Counted from the first letter of the stretch, positions 11,701-23,129 are shown. The stretch is DNA of 64,000 nucleotides from Cristatella mucedo (GCA_009760855.2 WPIO01000036.1:1941001-2005000); one strand, 5' to 3'. Notes: generated by a model from the sequence alone, not told the origin. Made by a program: numbers and translations.

Positions 11701-11770
11701 CTTGTGTAGCAAATCCGAGGACAGCTCATAAATAGTCACAGCGAAGATAATAGCGGAATACTAGCTTACC
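8760..11770 (-). mobile_element. LINE family 1, near full-length but broken copy
   Basis: About 3 kb in minus orientation, in the A-B intron of paralog 3. From its 5' end it has a CR1-type untranslated/leader region (around 11500-11760), the AP-endonuclease start ('KLDAFLLIETWMTPCFSS' around 11250), a linker, the RT ('[16 protein letters not shown]', '[20 protein letters not shown]' and '[14 protein letters not shown]' with an intact A-D-D), the post-RT region (8836-9411) and the 3' end with the inverse of GGAGATAC near 8790. Frameshifts and stops separate every block. It is collinear with the copy at 49505-52910. Confidence 0.85.
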
Positions 11771-12420
11771 AAAATACAGTCCAGCGAATGTCTTCAAACG
11801 ATTTTGGCAAGTAAAGGCTTCTTGCCAGTTACGAATCTCGTCTCTTCTGCCACGGTATGGCATGCTGCCTGCGTTCGTTCGCAGTCAGTTTTTGAGCATA
11901 CGAGGCTGTTGTAGTGATCGACAGACATAGTTACTGAGCAGCTGCATTGCAGTCATCTGCTTTTTTCCTGACGGGCATGCTAATTTACAATTGACAAGCC
12001 TTACTATGCATGGATAGCTGGATCGGATCGAAAGCAGTTTGTCGCTCAATGTCGCTCAGGGTCCGCTGTAGCGAACTTAAATCGCCGGAAATGCTTTTGA
12101 CGCGCTATAGTGGGTGTGGCTAAACCTGCGGCAATTTACTCTTTGGTAGTTGATCTAAAATTGCTAGTCGTGTGCATAGGTTCGATGCAACTCTGATAAA
12201 TCCAGGTTCGACGCCAGTACGGTTTTTGCAAAGTTGCGACTCCATTGCATTTCTCAAAGTCGCTGATTCTGCAATGCTTTGTGAATTTCTTGCGTGGTTT
12301 AGAAAACCAAGACTATTTAATAGCAGGGAAGGAAAAGACGCATCTGCGTAAATTTGTTGATGGCTCCGGGACTCCCAAAATGAAGATACGTAGCCATTAC
12401 AGTTATCATTTGAATGTACT
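11771..12420. other. Intronic DNA, no gene seen
   Basis: A-B intron of paralog 3. A minus-strand frame of 134 codons overlaps its end but runs through a LINE 3' end and is not credible as a gene. Confidence 0.4.
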
Positions 12421-12423
12421 CTT

Positions 12424-12475
12424 GTAACGTATCTCCGTCTGTAACTCCACAGATTCATAAAGACCAAGGTCAGCT
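12424..12475 (-). mobile_element. LINE family 1, minimal 3' end
   Basis: Only the last ~50 bases: GTATCTCCGTCTGTAACTCC then ACAGATTCATAAAGACC, the inverse of the family 1 terminus. It shows how short some insertions are. Confidence 0.6.
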
Positions 12476-12479
12476 GTAA

Positions 12480-13160
12480 TCCCTCGACCCATTCTTCCAA
12501 ATTAAATTCCCGTTCCATATGCAATATACCATAATAATATCTGACATTATTCTTGAATTTACCACTGAATTACGTCCACAGCGCCGAAATTTTGGACATC
12601 GGCTTATTGGTTCTTTTATGATAAAAGTTGCCTTTATACTCTTCCGTCGTGAGCTTACAAAATGTACCACTGGACCACTTCCAGCAAATCTTCAGTGACT
12701 CATCATCAAGCAGCATATCAACTTATTATCAACTTATATCACCTTATCAACTTGTCAACAATTTCTGTCATTCTCGTCTGGTTCCAGCCATTATTTAGCT
12801 CCACTAAGCTTGCCTATCTGAAGTTTTTCCCGAACTAACTTCTAGGCGCAACACACTTTATGTATGACCCTGACCCACACGATTACGCCACTGCCGAGCT
12901 TCGAATGCCTAACACTGATCGTGCCTGGAGCTCTTACTAAGGTCTGTAGCTTATGGCAGACTGCATTTCCCGATTCTTTTCATTGGACGACGTTCAAATG
13001 GAGCTGAAAAAACTTAATCAGCTGGCACAGCCTTAGCTGTGCTGGTGTCATCCCTTTGTTTTAGTATGGATCTGGGTGATTTTGATCTCTATGTTTAGAA
13101 AGCTAGTAGGGTGCTTTTGAATCACGTTCGATGTGCTTAAATATAAAATGTTATTTATAC
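12480..13160. other. Intronic DNA, no gene seen
   Basis: A-B intron of paralog 3. TTATCAACTT repeats about four times at 12710-12755. Otherwise nothing recognisable. Confidence 0.4.
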
Positions 13161-13164
13161 ATAT

Positions 13165-13290
13165 AGTACCCTGCGAGAACTTAATCTCTATTCAGGCATT
13201 TCACATATGCAGCGAGGCTCGAGCCTTTGACCTTGGCCAGACCTTCGTCAGGACAAGTACCTTTGCCACTTCGGTGAGTCGATTTAGGCA
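13165..13290 (-). mobile_element. SINE type I
   Basis: Minus-oriented: tail 'GAGAACTTAATCTCTATTC' then 'AGGCATTTCACATATGCA', followed by the inverse of a B box ('GAGGCTCGAGCC') and of the A-box region. Same layout as the copies at 46105 and 53013. The A-box end is degraded. Confidence 0.6.
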
Positions 13291-13299
13291 CTGAATAAA

Positions 13300-14385
13300 T
13301 ACATTTTTATTGTTTTAACCTGGTTTCTCTCAAGACCAGCGCCTATGATGCAGATATATCCAGTAAACTTCCTAATAGAGCCTGGCTGGAGCGAATAATT
13401 TTTCTTTCATCAGTCGAACAAGCATGGATGTATGGATTGGAGCGTAGCCTGAAGGGTTACTTCTGACACGCTGGATGAGCAAATGCCAGTTTAGATCACA
13501 GGCTGGCAGTGTTCAATGAAGTGCGATGCCATATGAAGTACGGATGCTATATGAAGTATGAATGTTTTTTTCCAATCCATTCGTGATTCTGTTGCATCCA
13601 GGTGCATTTCAAGTCGGACTCAGAGGACATGTCATGAAATCGGCTCTTTATCAAGTCGCTGAAGCAAGTCAAATCTGTAGTTTAGGCTGAGCAGACAAAT
13701 GGTCGACCAGCTATTTGACAACAGTGCTTCGACATGCTTTTGCTAAAGGCTCGTTCAGCAGAGGTATATAGTGACATTCAGCATTCACTCCTAGACCGAA
13801 CACACAGTGATGGAAATCTAGGTGTAATTAGATCTCCATGATTTCTTTCTAGGTCTGTCTGCGGAAGTGTTACACGGGATTCTGGGTTCGATATGCCTGG
13901 ATTTGTATTGTATATTATATTTCATATTTAATTAAATTGTATTATATTATTATGCTGTATTTACATATTATGCTATTTTATTCTTTATTTTATGTATTAT
14001 ATTTTAAAGCATATTACACTATATTATATTATACTATATTACATATATTAAACTACATTATATTGCATAGGATTTTATTATTGGAAGCTTACATCTCCGG
14101 GCTTGATAGGAAGTATTCACAAGCTGCCTAAAATGCTTTGCAGATGTCAAACCTCCAGAACCGCCAGGCTTAAGCCACGAGACATTAAACTCATTCAAAT
14201 TCTTAGGCAATCTCGTAACGTATAAACATGAGACCTGAGGCCTCATGCATTGGCAATGAAACCCAAAAAATACTCTCGCTGGGATCGGTGAATGACTGCG
14301 TAACCTTTGCAGTACAGTGGAAGTGGCTGTAAAAAGCTGCTCCGCAACCTCTGGGCTACCACTGTAGCTCTGTAACCGATTGAGC
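13300..14385. other. Intronic DNA with an AT-rich block
   Basis: No gene seen. 13905-14065 is almost only A and T (TATTATATTATTATG, TTATATT words), a likely decayed microsatellite. Confidence 0.5.
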
Positions 14386-14387
14386 TA

Positions 14388-14878
14388 CCGAGATTGCTCC
14401 CCCGAGACTGCTCCTCCGAGACTGCTCCCCCGACACTGTTCCTCCGAGACTGCTCCTCCGAGACTTCTCCCCCGGTACTGCTCCTCCGAGACTGCTCCTC
14501 CGAGCCTGCTCCTCCAAAACGGCTCCCCGACACTGCTCCTCCAAAACTGCTCCTCCAAGACTGCTCCTCCGAGACTGCTCCCCCGAGACTGCTCCCCCGA
14601 GACCGCTCATCCGAGACTGCTCCTCCGAGACTGCTCCTCCGAGACTGCTCCTCCGAGACTGCTCCTCCGAGACTGCTCCCCCAAACTGCTCCTCCGAGAC
14701 TGCTCCCCCGAGACTGCTCCTCCGACACTTTTCCTCCGAGACCGCTCCGCCGAGACTGCTCACCTAAGACTGCTCCCCGAGACTGCTCCCCTGAGACTGC
14801 TTCCCGAGACTGCTACCCCTAGACTGCTCCCCAGAGACTGCTCCCCGAGACTGCTCCTCCAAGACTGCTCCTCCGAAG
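14388..14878. repeat. Minisatellite, 14-bp unit, ~35 copies
   Basis: Tandem array of the unit GAGACTGCTCCTCC and variants (CCCCC, CAAAA, CACTG). Because 14 is not a multiple of three, all three frames are visited, giving a 14-residue period in translation. This makes long open frames of 135-173 codons on both strands; these are repeat artefacts, not genes. It directly abuts a family 2 LINE. Confidence 0.9.
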
Positions 14879-14879
14879 G

Positions 14880-15960
14880 CCTCAGTTGCCACATCGCATA
14901 ACTTTTCGCCGACCTGCACTGGCTACCAGTCAAGCAACGGATCGACTTCAAGGCTTTGTCGCTCACGTTTAGGGCCTTTTTATTCTTTAACTCTAGTCTA
15001 TCTATCAGATCTATTTTCCCACCTGGCCAAGCATTGTACAAGCATTGCCGAGCATTGTACCACTCGCTTTTCGGAATCCAACTGTTTACCTATACCTCGT
15101 ACAAACCTCATATTCTTCGGAGACCGGCATTTAGTTGGTATGCTCCCAAAGCCTGGAACTCCCTCCCGACTTGCGAAACGACATCCCCTGACTTGACCAC
15201 ATTTAAAATGAACTTGAAAACGCACCTATTTATGACAGCATTTAGTCGGTGCCTTGATTCTTTCTCCGTGTGCTTATGTGCTGACACTGTGCATGCTGCC
15301 ACTAGCCACACTTGCGTGCTGACACTGTGCATGCTGCCACTAGCCACACTTGCATGCTGACACTGTGCATGCTGCCAACTAGCCACACTTGCATGCTGAC
15401 ACTGTTCATGCTGCCACTAGCCACACTTGCATGCTGACCCTGTGCATGCTGCCACTAGCCACACTTGCATGCTGACACTGTGCATGCTGCCACTAGCCAC
15501 ACTTGCATGCTGACACTGTGCATGCTGCCAACTAGCCACACTTGCATGCTGACACTGTTCATGCTGCCACTAGCCACACTTGCATGCTGACCCTGTGCAT
15601 GCTGCCACTAGCCACACTTGCATGCTGACCCTGTGCATGCTGCCACTAGCCACACTTGCATGCTGACACTGTGCATGCTGCCACTAGCCACACTTGCATG
15701 CTGACACTGTGCATGCTGCCACTAGCCACACTTGCATGCTGACACTGTGCATGCTGCCACTAGCCACACTTGCGTGCTGACACTGTGCATGCTGCCACTA
15801 GCCATGTTATTCATGTCGTTTATCAAGCATGATACCACTCTCTATTTGATCGTGTTTCCTTTTCAGCAAATTTTAAGCATCTATAAAGAGATTGAGTGCT
15901 TTGGGGGCACTTTGTCGACTTAATTTTTATTGTAAATATTATTATTATTATTAATGTAAG
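14880..15960 (+). mobile_element. LINE family 2, 5'-truncated, 3' UTR expanded
   Basis: Begins inside the post-RT region ('DLHWLPVKQRIDFKALSLTF' in broken frames), continues through the 'AWNSLPTCETTSPDLTTFK' block and ends with the AAATTTTAAGCATC...(ATT)n terminus. Its 3' UTR contains a tandem expansion (separate entry). Copies without the expansion, such as 42880-43820, show the ancestral state. Confidence 0.8.
15281..15805. repeat. Minisatellite, 38-bp unit, ~14 copies, inside a LINE 3' UTR
   Basis: The unit consists of ACACTGTGCATGCTGCCACT and AGCCACACTTGCATGCTG. Variants (CCAACTAGCC, ACTGTTCATG, ACCCTG) recur in the same order twice, so a block of four units was duplicated as a whole. 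The family 2 consensus has this unit once, flanked by a partial second copy starting GCTGACCCTGTGCATG. Confidence 0.95.
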
Positions 15961-16089
15961 TCTAAGTGGTATTTCGTATGCATTCAGTAGCCAACAGCCT
16001 TCATCTCAGGTAACAAAAAGAAATTGAGAAGCTCCGCTGAGGCAAGAGAACAGTTAAGGTAGCAGGTAGCATTGTACCATATCTACATT

Positions 16090-16165
16090 GTATACCCAGT
16101 GAGAGAGTTTCAACTCTTTCTAGGCACTTTACCTATGTTAGTAAAAGAAGCATTGTAAAATTATT
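16090..16165 (-). mobile_element. LINE family 2, 3' tail (decayed)
   Basis: GAGAGAGTTTCAACTCTTTC then TAGGCACTTTACCTATG, a diverged inverse of the terminus. Confidence 0.45.
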
Positions 16166-16254
16166 AGTGGCAGAATGCACACTAAGCAAATATTAGCTAA
16201 TTTTACGATCTCATTTGTTTAGCAACAGAAGATCCTAGATGGCTATAACGACAG

Positions 16255-16350
16255 CTTACAGTTAGCAGTAAAGGATTGCCCTCTGCATGATTAGACCCCT
16301 CGTCGACCTCGGTCGTGAAGAGTGAACACCTTACCTCCTGTGCTATTACA
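16255..16350 (-). mobile_element. SINE type II fragment
   Basis: 'GACCTCGGTCGTGAAGAGTG' and 'AACACCTTACCTCCTGTGC' match the minus-oriented tRNA-like fragment at 60415-60490 almost word for word. Confidence 0.5.
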
Positions 16351-16564
16351 GCCCATACAATGTCAAAGGGCATAGCATGGTTAGATGTGACATGTTAAGT
16401 GTCAAAATTTTAAATTACAGTGTCAGTGCGTATAATTCTTCATAGCCAGTGCTGCAACAGTAACGAGGGCCCTTGCATAAACTTGGGCCAGTCAACCTGA
16501 TTCAAATAGTAGCCGAGATTAAAAAACTGCAGCCACGACTAAGACATAGTATATTGTAATTCAT

Positions 16565-16650
16565 ATGTATAGCGCGCTAAGAGAACTCAATTTCTATTCA
16601 GGTGCTTCACATGTGCCAGTACGAATCATGAGTATTGCACAAAATGACCC
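16565..16650 (-). mobile_element. SINE type I, 3' part
   Basis: 'AGCGCGCTAAGAGAACTCAA' then 'TTTCTATTCAGGTGCTTCAC': the tail shared by SINE type I and LINE family 2. The tRNA-like head is too diverged to see. Confidence 0.55.
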
Positions 16651-16936
16651 TAGTTGTCGTTAGCCGGATGTTTCTCAAGATGGATTTCCGTATTCGCGAC
16701 TCTTTAGATAAATACACTTTCGAAGCCTTTCGGTGCTCACTTACTAACCAATCGTATGCAATTACCTAGTGAGTAGCCTCAGACCTAAAACAAATTGCTT
16801 TTATTTATCAAGGTTTGAAACTGCTACTCCAGTCATTCACTGTATTTACCTGGTGCACTTGATGTGGAATCAATAAAAGGCTGTCCATACTTGCTAAATT
16901 AAATATTTTAATACATATCAAGTAAACATGAGCTCA

Positions 16937-16939
<3 letters not shown>

Positions 16940-17006
<67 letters not shown>

Positions 17007-17018
17007 ATAGCTATATAT
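16940..17018. repeat. (TA)n microsatellite
   Basis: Nearly pure TA dinucleotide run with one break near 16995. Confidence 0.95.
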
Positions 17019-17538
17019 AGCCAAGAAGCATCTCACATTTTTCTAATCCATTGAGCGAATAATTTCTCGGCCAAGGCATAAATTGGCGGAACATGCTCAG
17101 TTTTGAGTTTTGTAATTATTTTAAGCTATCTCAGGCTAGGTCGCCCACTAGTGACTGAACAACCTCAACGATACCATAGCGGCTCACGCTGATTCACTTT
17201 TTCCTGGCATGGGCCTGCTTATGCGGGCGACGGAAATGCTCTGTGTTGCACAACCGCTGATATTGTCAAGGTTTGACACTCAAAAAAACAAGGACTTGTT
17301 GGAAATCATCATTATTAATCCTCATAAAAATATTATCGTCGTTGTTTCCAGCTGCGATTTTTCAGATTCCTTATCGAGGCTAACTTTCAAAAGATATTAA
17401 CACCACGGTGAGCTTTGTTAGTTTGTTACTTTTAAGCTTCTAGTTAGTTTTAGCTAAATCAACACAAAAATCAACCAAAAAGTGGTCACGTCAATGCACA
17501 AACGGTAAGCATTATCAATGAAAATCATTGAAGCCTAC

Positions 17539-17979
17539 CGCAGAAGGTGACGTTGCCTAGCTCAGAATTTGAATCGTGAAATTCTGTATCATAGGACACG
17601 TCAGTGTAGCTAACGCCGCACCTCAGATTGTTAACCAGAACTAAATACATAGGGTTCCTGAGGTTCCATGGAAATGTGAAAGTCACGCTCACGTCGGTTG
17701 GGTTGTGTGCATAGTCGTCCTTGATCTTGCATCTAGTACTCTCAAAGTTGAACGGCTCTCTGTTGTAGCGTGAACCATGAGGAAGATCACCAAGGCCAAG
17801 ACCAGATGGCATGCTGCACCAAACGTAAACTAGCTTGTTGCGAGACCTCTCAGTGCTGGAATGCATTTGCATTGATAGTGACCTCAGCCTTTTGCTTGGC
17901 AATGAGAGCACCTGGCACGTGATGCTGTACATAGCCGACATGTTCACACATGACTGGCGAGTGGTTGTGATAGTCAAAC
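17539..17979 (-). CDS. Receptor paralog 3, exon A (six-cysteine domain)
   Basis: A 441-nt exon, phase 1 at both ends: acceptor CCGTCTCTAAG before 17979, donor TGCG|GTAGGC after 17539. It encodes 147 residues. Against exon A of paralog 2 all six cysteines align: 'QSCVNMSAMYSITC', 'VYVWCSMPSGLG', 'STRCKIKDD', 'NLRCGVSYTDV' and the closing 'GNVTFCG'. Also shared are the 'TFTFPWNLRNP' motif and the glycosylation sequons NMS and NVT. Most other positions differ. I do not recognise the family; the ends and cysteine pairs suggest a beta-rich extracellular domain. It would follow the leader exon at 19931-19997 and precede exon B at 7252, across a 10-kb intron full of retrotransposons. Confidence 0.8.
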
Positions 17980-17999
17980 CTTAGAGACGGTAGTTCCAG

Positions 18000-18530
18000 C
18001 AACAATTAAGTTTATGGTATTTACGAGCGCATTTAACCGTTTAGCAATACAGATTCATGCTCGGGTATTACAAAATCTAATATCTTTGTGCACTTCATGG
18101 ATGTTCAAAGTATTTTCAGGTACTTTTGCAACTTGTCTGATGCGAGCATCACACAGACGAAGAATGCAACTATCTAGCCTCTAAACATGGAGGCAAGATT
18201 GACCATTGAGCATTGTATGCGAGTTATATGGCTGCTGCTTGATTATCTAAGACGTTAGGCCAAGATGCTCCTATCCTTGGTTGTGCTAGCTCATTGTACT
18301 AATTGCATTCATCTATGGTTTGATGACCATAGTTAATTTTCATAATTCTTTGAAATCATTACAATTTCAAAAGCTTGAACAAAAGTAACTTAAGTGAGGC
18401 ATCTGTTAAATTAGTTTAACTAAAGCTATCTTAGAAGTGCCGGTAGAAACTGGCTTCAGATTTAAATTTACCGGAAGTATATGCATATATCAACAGCATA
18501 ATATTTACTGAAAAGGCTAGCTTCACCAAT
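18000..18530. other. Intron between leader and exon A of paralog 3
   Basis: No exon or repeat recognised. Confidence 0.4.
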
Positions 18531-18618
18531 ACTTTATTAAACCTAAAAATTCAGTTGGGCCTTGGCCAACTTGTACTTTATTAAACCTAAAAATTCAGTT
18601 GGGCCTTGGCCAACTTGT
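18531..18618. repeat. Perfect 44-bp tandem duplication
   Basis: ACTTTATTAAACCTAAAAAT through CCAACTTGT occurs twice head to tail without a mismatch (18531-18574, 18575-18618), so the duplication is recent. Confidence 0.95.
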
Positions 18619-18654
18619 GTGCTAAAGCTTTTAGGAAGCTATCTCGTCATCCTG

Positions 18655-19075
18655 TTCCAAAGTTAATCGATCACATGAATTCAACCTCAAATCCTTTGGA
18701 GACCGTGCCTTTAGTTCGTATGCTCCCAAAATCTGGAACTCACTCCCGACCTGTAAACAGACATCTCCTGACATGCTCACATTTAAAAAGAAGCTAAAAA
18801 AACTTACCTATTTATGACAGCATTTAGTAGGTTCCTGTGATTATTCCTTCAAGTGCTTATGTGTGCTGACACTGTTGCATGCAGCCGTTAACCATGCTTG
18901 CATGCTAACCCTGTGCGTGTCACCCCTAACCATGTTATTCTTGTTGTTTATCGAGCTTGTTACCACTAACCATTCGATCTGGCTTCCTTTGCGGCAATTA
19001 TAAAGCGCCTAGAAAGAGATTGAGTTCTGTGAGGCGCTTTATTAAATGTATTATTATTATTATTATTATTATTAT
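18655..19075 (+). mobile_element. LINE family 2, 3' part
   Basis: Starts in the 'LKSFGDRAFSSYAPK' block (here 'TCAAATCCTTTGGAGACCGT'), runs through 3' UTR words such as GCTGACACTGTTGCATGC and ends in AAAGCGCCTAGAAAGAGATT...GCGCTTTATTAA and (ATT)n. Confidence 0.8.
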
Positions 19076-19079
19076 CAAG

Positions 19080-19425
19080 TGCACCGTCAATTCTGCAAAC
19101 TTTCCTTTATGTATAATATTTTAAGAATTGAGCCTTCTTAGGCAAGCATGCCATAACCAGGCGGTAAAATAAGACGTTCGCAGTTTCTAAAAACAACGCC
19201 GAATCATCCTTGCAAGTCGCGAACATTGCAATATTCCACATTTCTTCAATTTCACTGAACATAACTCGCTTCTAACAAGCACATAATATTTACTTAAAGA
19301 TAATTCCACCGTGCATAAAAGTACCTTCGTTCTTTCGTAACGGCCCGCTAATCAGCTATTTGAATTGTTAACAGATTCAGGTATAAATTGTACAGTCTTC
19401 TCTTCATCTCGAATCTCTTAGCAGT
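19080..19425. other. Intronic DNA, no gene seen
   Basis: Between two LINE fragments in the leader-A intron of paralog 3. Confidence 0.4.
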
Positions 19426-19429
19426 ACCT

Positions 19430-19565
19430 CTAACTAACCTCAACTCCTTGGATACCGTTAGTTTAGTTCGTATGCTCCCAAAGACATGAACTTACTGTCG
19501 ACTGAGGTCTTGAAAAACCCTAACTTGACGAAAATTAAGTGAATGCTAGAAAACCCACTTGCTTT
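19430..19565 (+). mobile_element. LINE family 2 fragment
   Basis: 'CTAACCTCAACTCCTTGGAT' then 'TTAGTTCGTATGCTCCCAAA' matches the end of the family 2 ORF; strongly decayed and lacking a 3' tail. Confidence 0.5.
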
Positions 19566-19930
19566 TCATTTAAGTTGCCAGGTTTGCATCAATAAACCGG
19601 TCTTTATTGTTTCTGCAGATAGTCAAAATGAACATTTTAAGAAAAATAGAAGCTTTCGATTTCACCTGCACTGTTATTGGACCAGTGTTCACAACTATAA
19701 TGTTAAGTTACCTTTACAATAACGACTATGTAATTGTTTTATAATTTACGTCTGTCTCTGAGGTCTTCTATTTCACCGAACACGGATGGATTTTTAGTTC
19801 AGAAATGCCTTTATACTAAGCCATTAAAAATCCTCACCTTGAAAGTCGGACTTAGCGGCAGGATTTTAACACATTGATTCTAGGTCGCTGAGTAGAAAAA
19901 TCTCATAGGAATATTTGCTTGTCAGCTTAC

Positions 19931-19997
19931 CTTCAGCCAGTAATTGCTCGATAATGGCAAGGACGAATAATGCAAAAGTAGACGCCACTGAAAGCAT
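19931..19997 (-). CDS. Receptor paralog 3, exon 1 (signal peptide)
   Basis: Coding part of the first exon: ATG at 19997-19995, 22 codons plus one base, donor GAAG|GTAAGC. The product 'MLSVASTFALFVLAIIEQLL' plus 'AE' has a hydrophobic core typical of a signal peptide. The phase 1 end fits exon A at 17979, giving a Gly codon at the junction. Its coding length (67 nt) equals that of the orphan leader at 36303-36369. Too short for ordinary ORF finding; supported by start codon, hydrophobicity, splice donor and phase. I did not recognise a promoter upstream. Confidence 0.65.
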
Positions 19998-19999
19998 TT

Positions 20000-20690
20000 T
20001 ATAGGATTCTCACTGCAAAAGCTCTGTTGAGCGTTGTGAGCTTCTGACTTTGCGTTCAAATAAATTCGAAAGTCGCATTAATTGGAAATCATTGTAGCTT
20101 TCACATTAACATGATATATTTTAAGAACCTTTATTAGCTTCAGTTAGTCAGAATGTCACCTATCCGATTGATTCGCCAAAGAAGTGAATAAGTAGCCATT
20201 CCATTTTCAAATTCGTGGCGATAGCTGTAAAAGATCCGGATTTTCAGTTTTTAAATAAAGGCCGTGGACTTGTGCCTGCAGTTTCTGTGAGGATCGGAGC
20301 AAAGTTGCCAAAAACCAGTAACTAATGCCCATATTTACATTGAAATGACGTCACTGACTTTTTGGAAAGATGGCTTGAGGTGGACGAAATTACTATGCAG
20401 ATATCATACACTGCCCTCAGAGGCCGCGCTAGCTTTCAAGGATCTCGTCTACATTTGGAACTTATTTCTCCTGAAGCTCGGGCTAGAAATAATATTTACT
20501 ACCCAGGCGAAGCAGCTGGGAAGCCTTACTTTAATGCTACTCAATCTACCCCTGTAATGAGCTAGTTTTTTCGCAGCCCGTAAACTAACTAACGCAAACT
20601 AACTAACTAAACTAACGAGTACGTCATGTTGTACTTATAGTACTAATACGACTGTACAGTCGTGAATAGTGTTCAAAAAAGAGAGAGAGA
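20000..20690. other. Upstream of paralog 3, no gene seen
   Basis: Should hold the 5' flank of paralog 3. No TATA box, repeat or exon could be supported. Overlapping plus frames at 20345-20565 are short and lack splice support. Confidence 0.35.
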
Positions 20691-20788
20691 GCACTGCACA
20701 CTCGTAGTTTAAATTGAATTTTTCAGATGCTAGAAATTCGCAAGAACACGGAGTTGGAAATATTGCTTTCAAACGGTGGCCTCCATCA

Positions 20789-20918
<130 letters not shown>

Positions 20919-20919
20919 A

Positions 20920-21390
20920 CCATCTTGCGTTCTCTGCGTTGCATCTCTTTGCTGTCGCTTTAAGAGATGACGATTCTCCAGCTTTTGCTTTGGCAAGCAT
21001 TGCTTGTGTACAGCAAAGCAACCAGAGTGAGCGACACCGAATCGGAAGTCGTGCTGACGCTAAACCTTTAGTAAAAAAAATAATCTGCAGGCACATAATC
21101 TGCCTGATATTCTTAACGGGGAATAACGTGTAGGCAATATACGATTCAAAATGGCCAGTAAGTAAATGCATTCCAAAAATAAAACCTCAAGTTAATGGGC
21201 TACCCGGTCCTGACCAAAATGTTTCACAAAATTTGACTTACATTTGCATGTCAATATTTTTTGTAAAAATAAAACTAATATAGGTTACTTTTAAATACGT
21301 TTTCTTTTTTTCTCCTACACAGATTTCGCTCCATTAAGTAAGAACCCTAATCTTGCCAGTCGGTGGGGCTGTCTCACCAGCTAGGTCGGC
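20920..21390. other. Intergenic, no gene seen
   Basis: No recognisable exon or repeat. Confidence 0.4.
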
Positions 21391-21394
21391 GAAA

Positions 21395-22735
21395 TGTAAT
21401 GTATCTCCGTCTGCAACTCCACAAAGTCATAAAGACTATGTAAGTGTTACGCAGGAGAGAATTGTAAAGCACACTCGCAGCCTAAGCAGCTTTTGGTACG
21501 CATTCGGTAGCCAATCGACTACATCTCACACAACAAAGAGAAAGTGGGAAACATTGCAGAGTCATTACAGCAGTTGAGATAGTGAGTAGCATAGAAGTAG
21601 CAGCTCAGGAATGCTGAAAAGGATGAGCCATATTTGGCAGGTGGAAAGTAGTGGCCATTGCGTAGGCAAAAGAACTTTTCTCTGTATCCGTGGCTTAGTC
21701 GGCAGCCATCCTAGTTCTTTTAGCAAAGGAGACACGTGCTCAAGCCTCTGGGACTTAAAAAGCTAGCCTTGCAGCTATATTCATAGCCAGCTGCATTGGT
21801 CTAGTCGAATTTTTGGTAGTCCAACCAAACGAGAATTACAATAATCAATCTGAGACGGAACTATTTAGCTAGTTAAAATTTTTGATGGCCACTGTAGAAG
21901 ACAGCTCCTAATCTCAGGTAGGGATCGGACGTGACGGCTAGCTGTAGAAGCAGCCTACTGAATGAAATCTTTGGAATTTAGGCCGCTTTTTAAAATGACC
22001 TCAAAAGCATGAGCTCTTTGTGATAGTTGCGAAACAGAATCACCTATGAGAAGAGCGAATCCTTTTTATCCAGCCACTCGCTTAGGGTGTCCTATGAGCA
22101 GCAGTTCGGTTTCATCGTAATTTAGTTTCAAGAAGTTTTTCCACCTTCAGGATCACATTCGGCAAGGCAACCATTCAGTTTACCAGTTGCTCCAGAAGAT
22201 TCCGACGGTTTTAATGACAAATACAGCAGAGTATTGTCAGCATAAAAGTGATATCCTATTCCATGGACTTTAATTATCCTAGAGATTGGGTATAAATGGA
22301 GAACAGCAAGGGACCGAAGATGGACCCTTGAGGGACTCTATAGGTGACCCGTCTCGTGTGTGAGACCTGACCCCACGACACGGATTGAATACAATTGAAC
22401 GATTTAAACCACGCCGCCAGTGCCTCGTCTGCCAGACCAATCGTTGTTCTCGATCGTTTAAGTAGATCATCGTGATCAATTGTGTCTAAGGCAGCTGATA
22501 CATCTAGCAGTGGTAGGGCAGTGACACTCCCGTCTTCGTTCCCACATAGAATGTCATTATTGACACGTAGGAGAGCAGTTTCACTGGAGTGCTGTCTCGT
22601 AAACCCCGATTGAAATGCTTCTGACATTTCATTCTTTTCAATATGTGCAACCAGCTGCTTACCGACGATTTTTCAAGAATATTTGACAAGAAAAGAAAAA
22701 AAAACTAGGCGATAGCTAGCGACGACATCTGCTTT
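21395..22735 (-). mobile_element. LINE family 1, 3' half (interrupted copy)
   Basis: From the 3' end (GTATCTCCGTCTGCAACTCC) through the post-RT region to RT motifs '[20 protein letters not shown]' and 'LLDVSAALDTIDHDDLLKRS'. The frame is broken many times. The 5' half continues at 23130 after an interrupting segment. Confidence 0.8.
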
Positions 22736-23129
22736 GACATCTATTTTGACATATGTGTCTTCTTTTCTTAGTTAAAATTGTTTATTTAAGTTTGAATGGA
22801 ATGTCTATTCGCATGCTTGATGGGCATATCTGCTGTCAGTTTTGCGATAAAGATTTCTAAATCACCATGTCTTGGTAAAACGTATTACCGCATTGTGTCA
22901 TTACGTATATTTGTAAGTGTGCTTAGCGTAGATTAGTGCATCACATAATCTTGTTTTTTATACAGCGGTGGCTACTGAACAACTAAAGATCATTAAAGCT
23001 TATCGTGTTAATCCCCGATAACTGTTTACTGCTAAAGAAGATTTCCATTTACCATGCAGCAAATGTAAAGTTCGTTGAAAAAGATTGAGTTATCTGATGG
23101 CACTTTATCAAGTGTTTGACATCAAGCTT
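22736..23129. mobile_element. Insertion inside LINE family 1, with a family 2 tail
   Basis: Sequence foreign to family 1 that splits the copy. At 23040-23115 it holds a plus-strand family 2 terminus (ATGCAGCAAATGTAAAG, AAAGATTGAGTTATCTGATG, CACTTTATCAAGTG), so at least part is a nested, 5'-truncated family 2 insertion. Confidence 0.65.

Noticed and set aside
12120-12524. 134-codon minus frame
   Set aside because: Runs through a LINE family 1 3' end and has no domain or splice support.
14243-14901. Four overlapping open frames of 135-173 codons on both strands
   Set aside because: They are generated by the 14-bp minisatellite, with the same 14-residue period in every frame; no start context or splice evidence.
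15281-15805. CRISPR-like regular array
   Set aside because: Repeats are directly contiguous with no unique spacers, and the organism is a eukaryote; it is a minisatellite.
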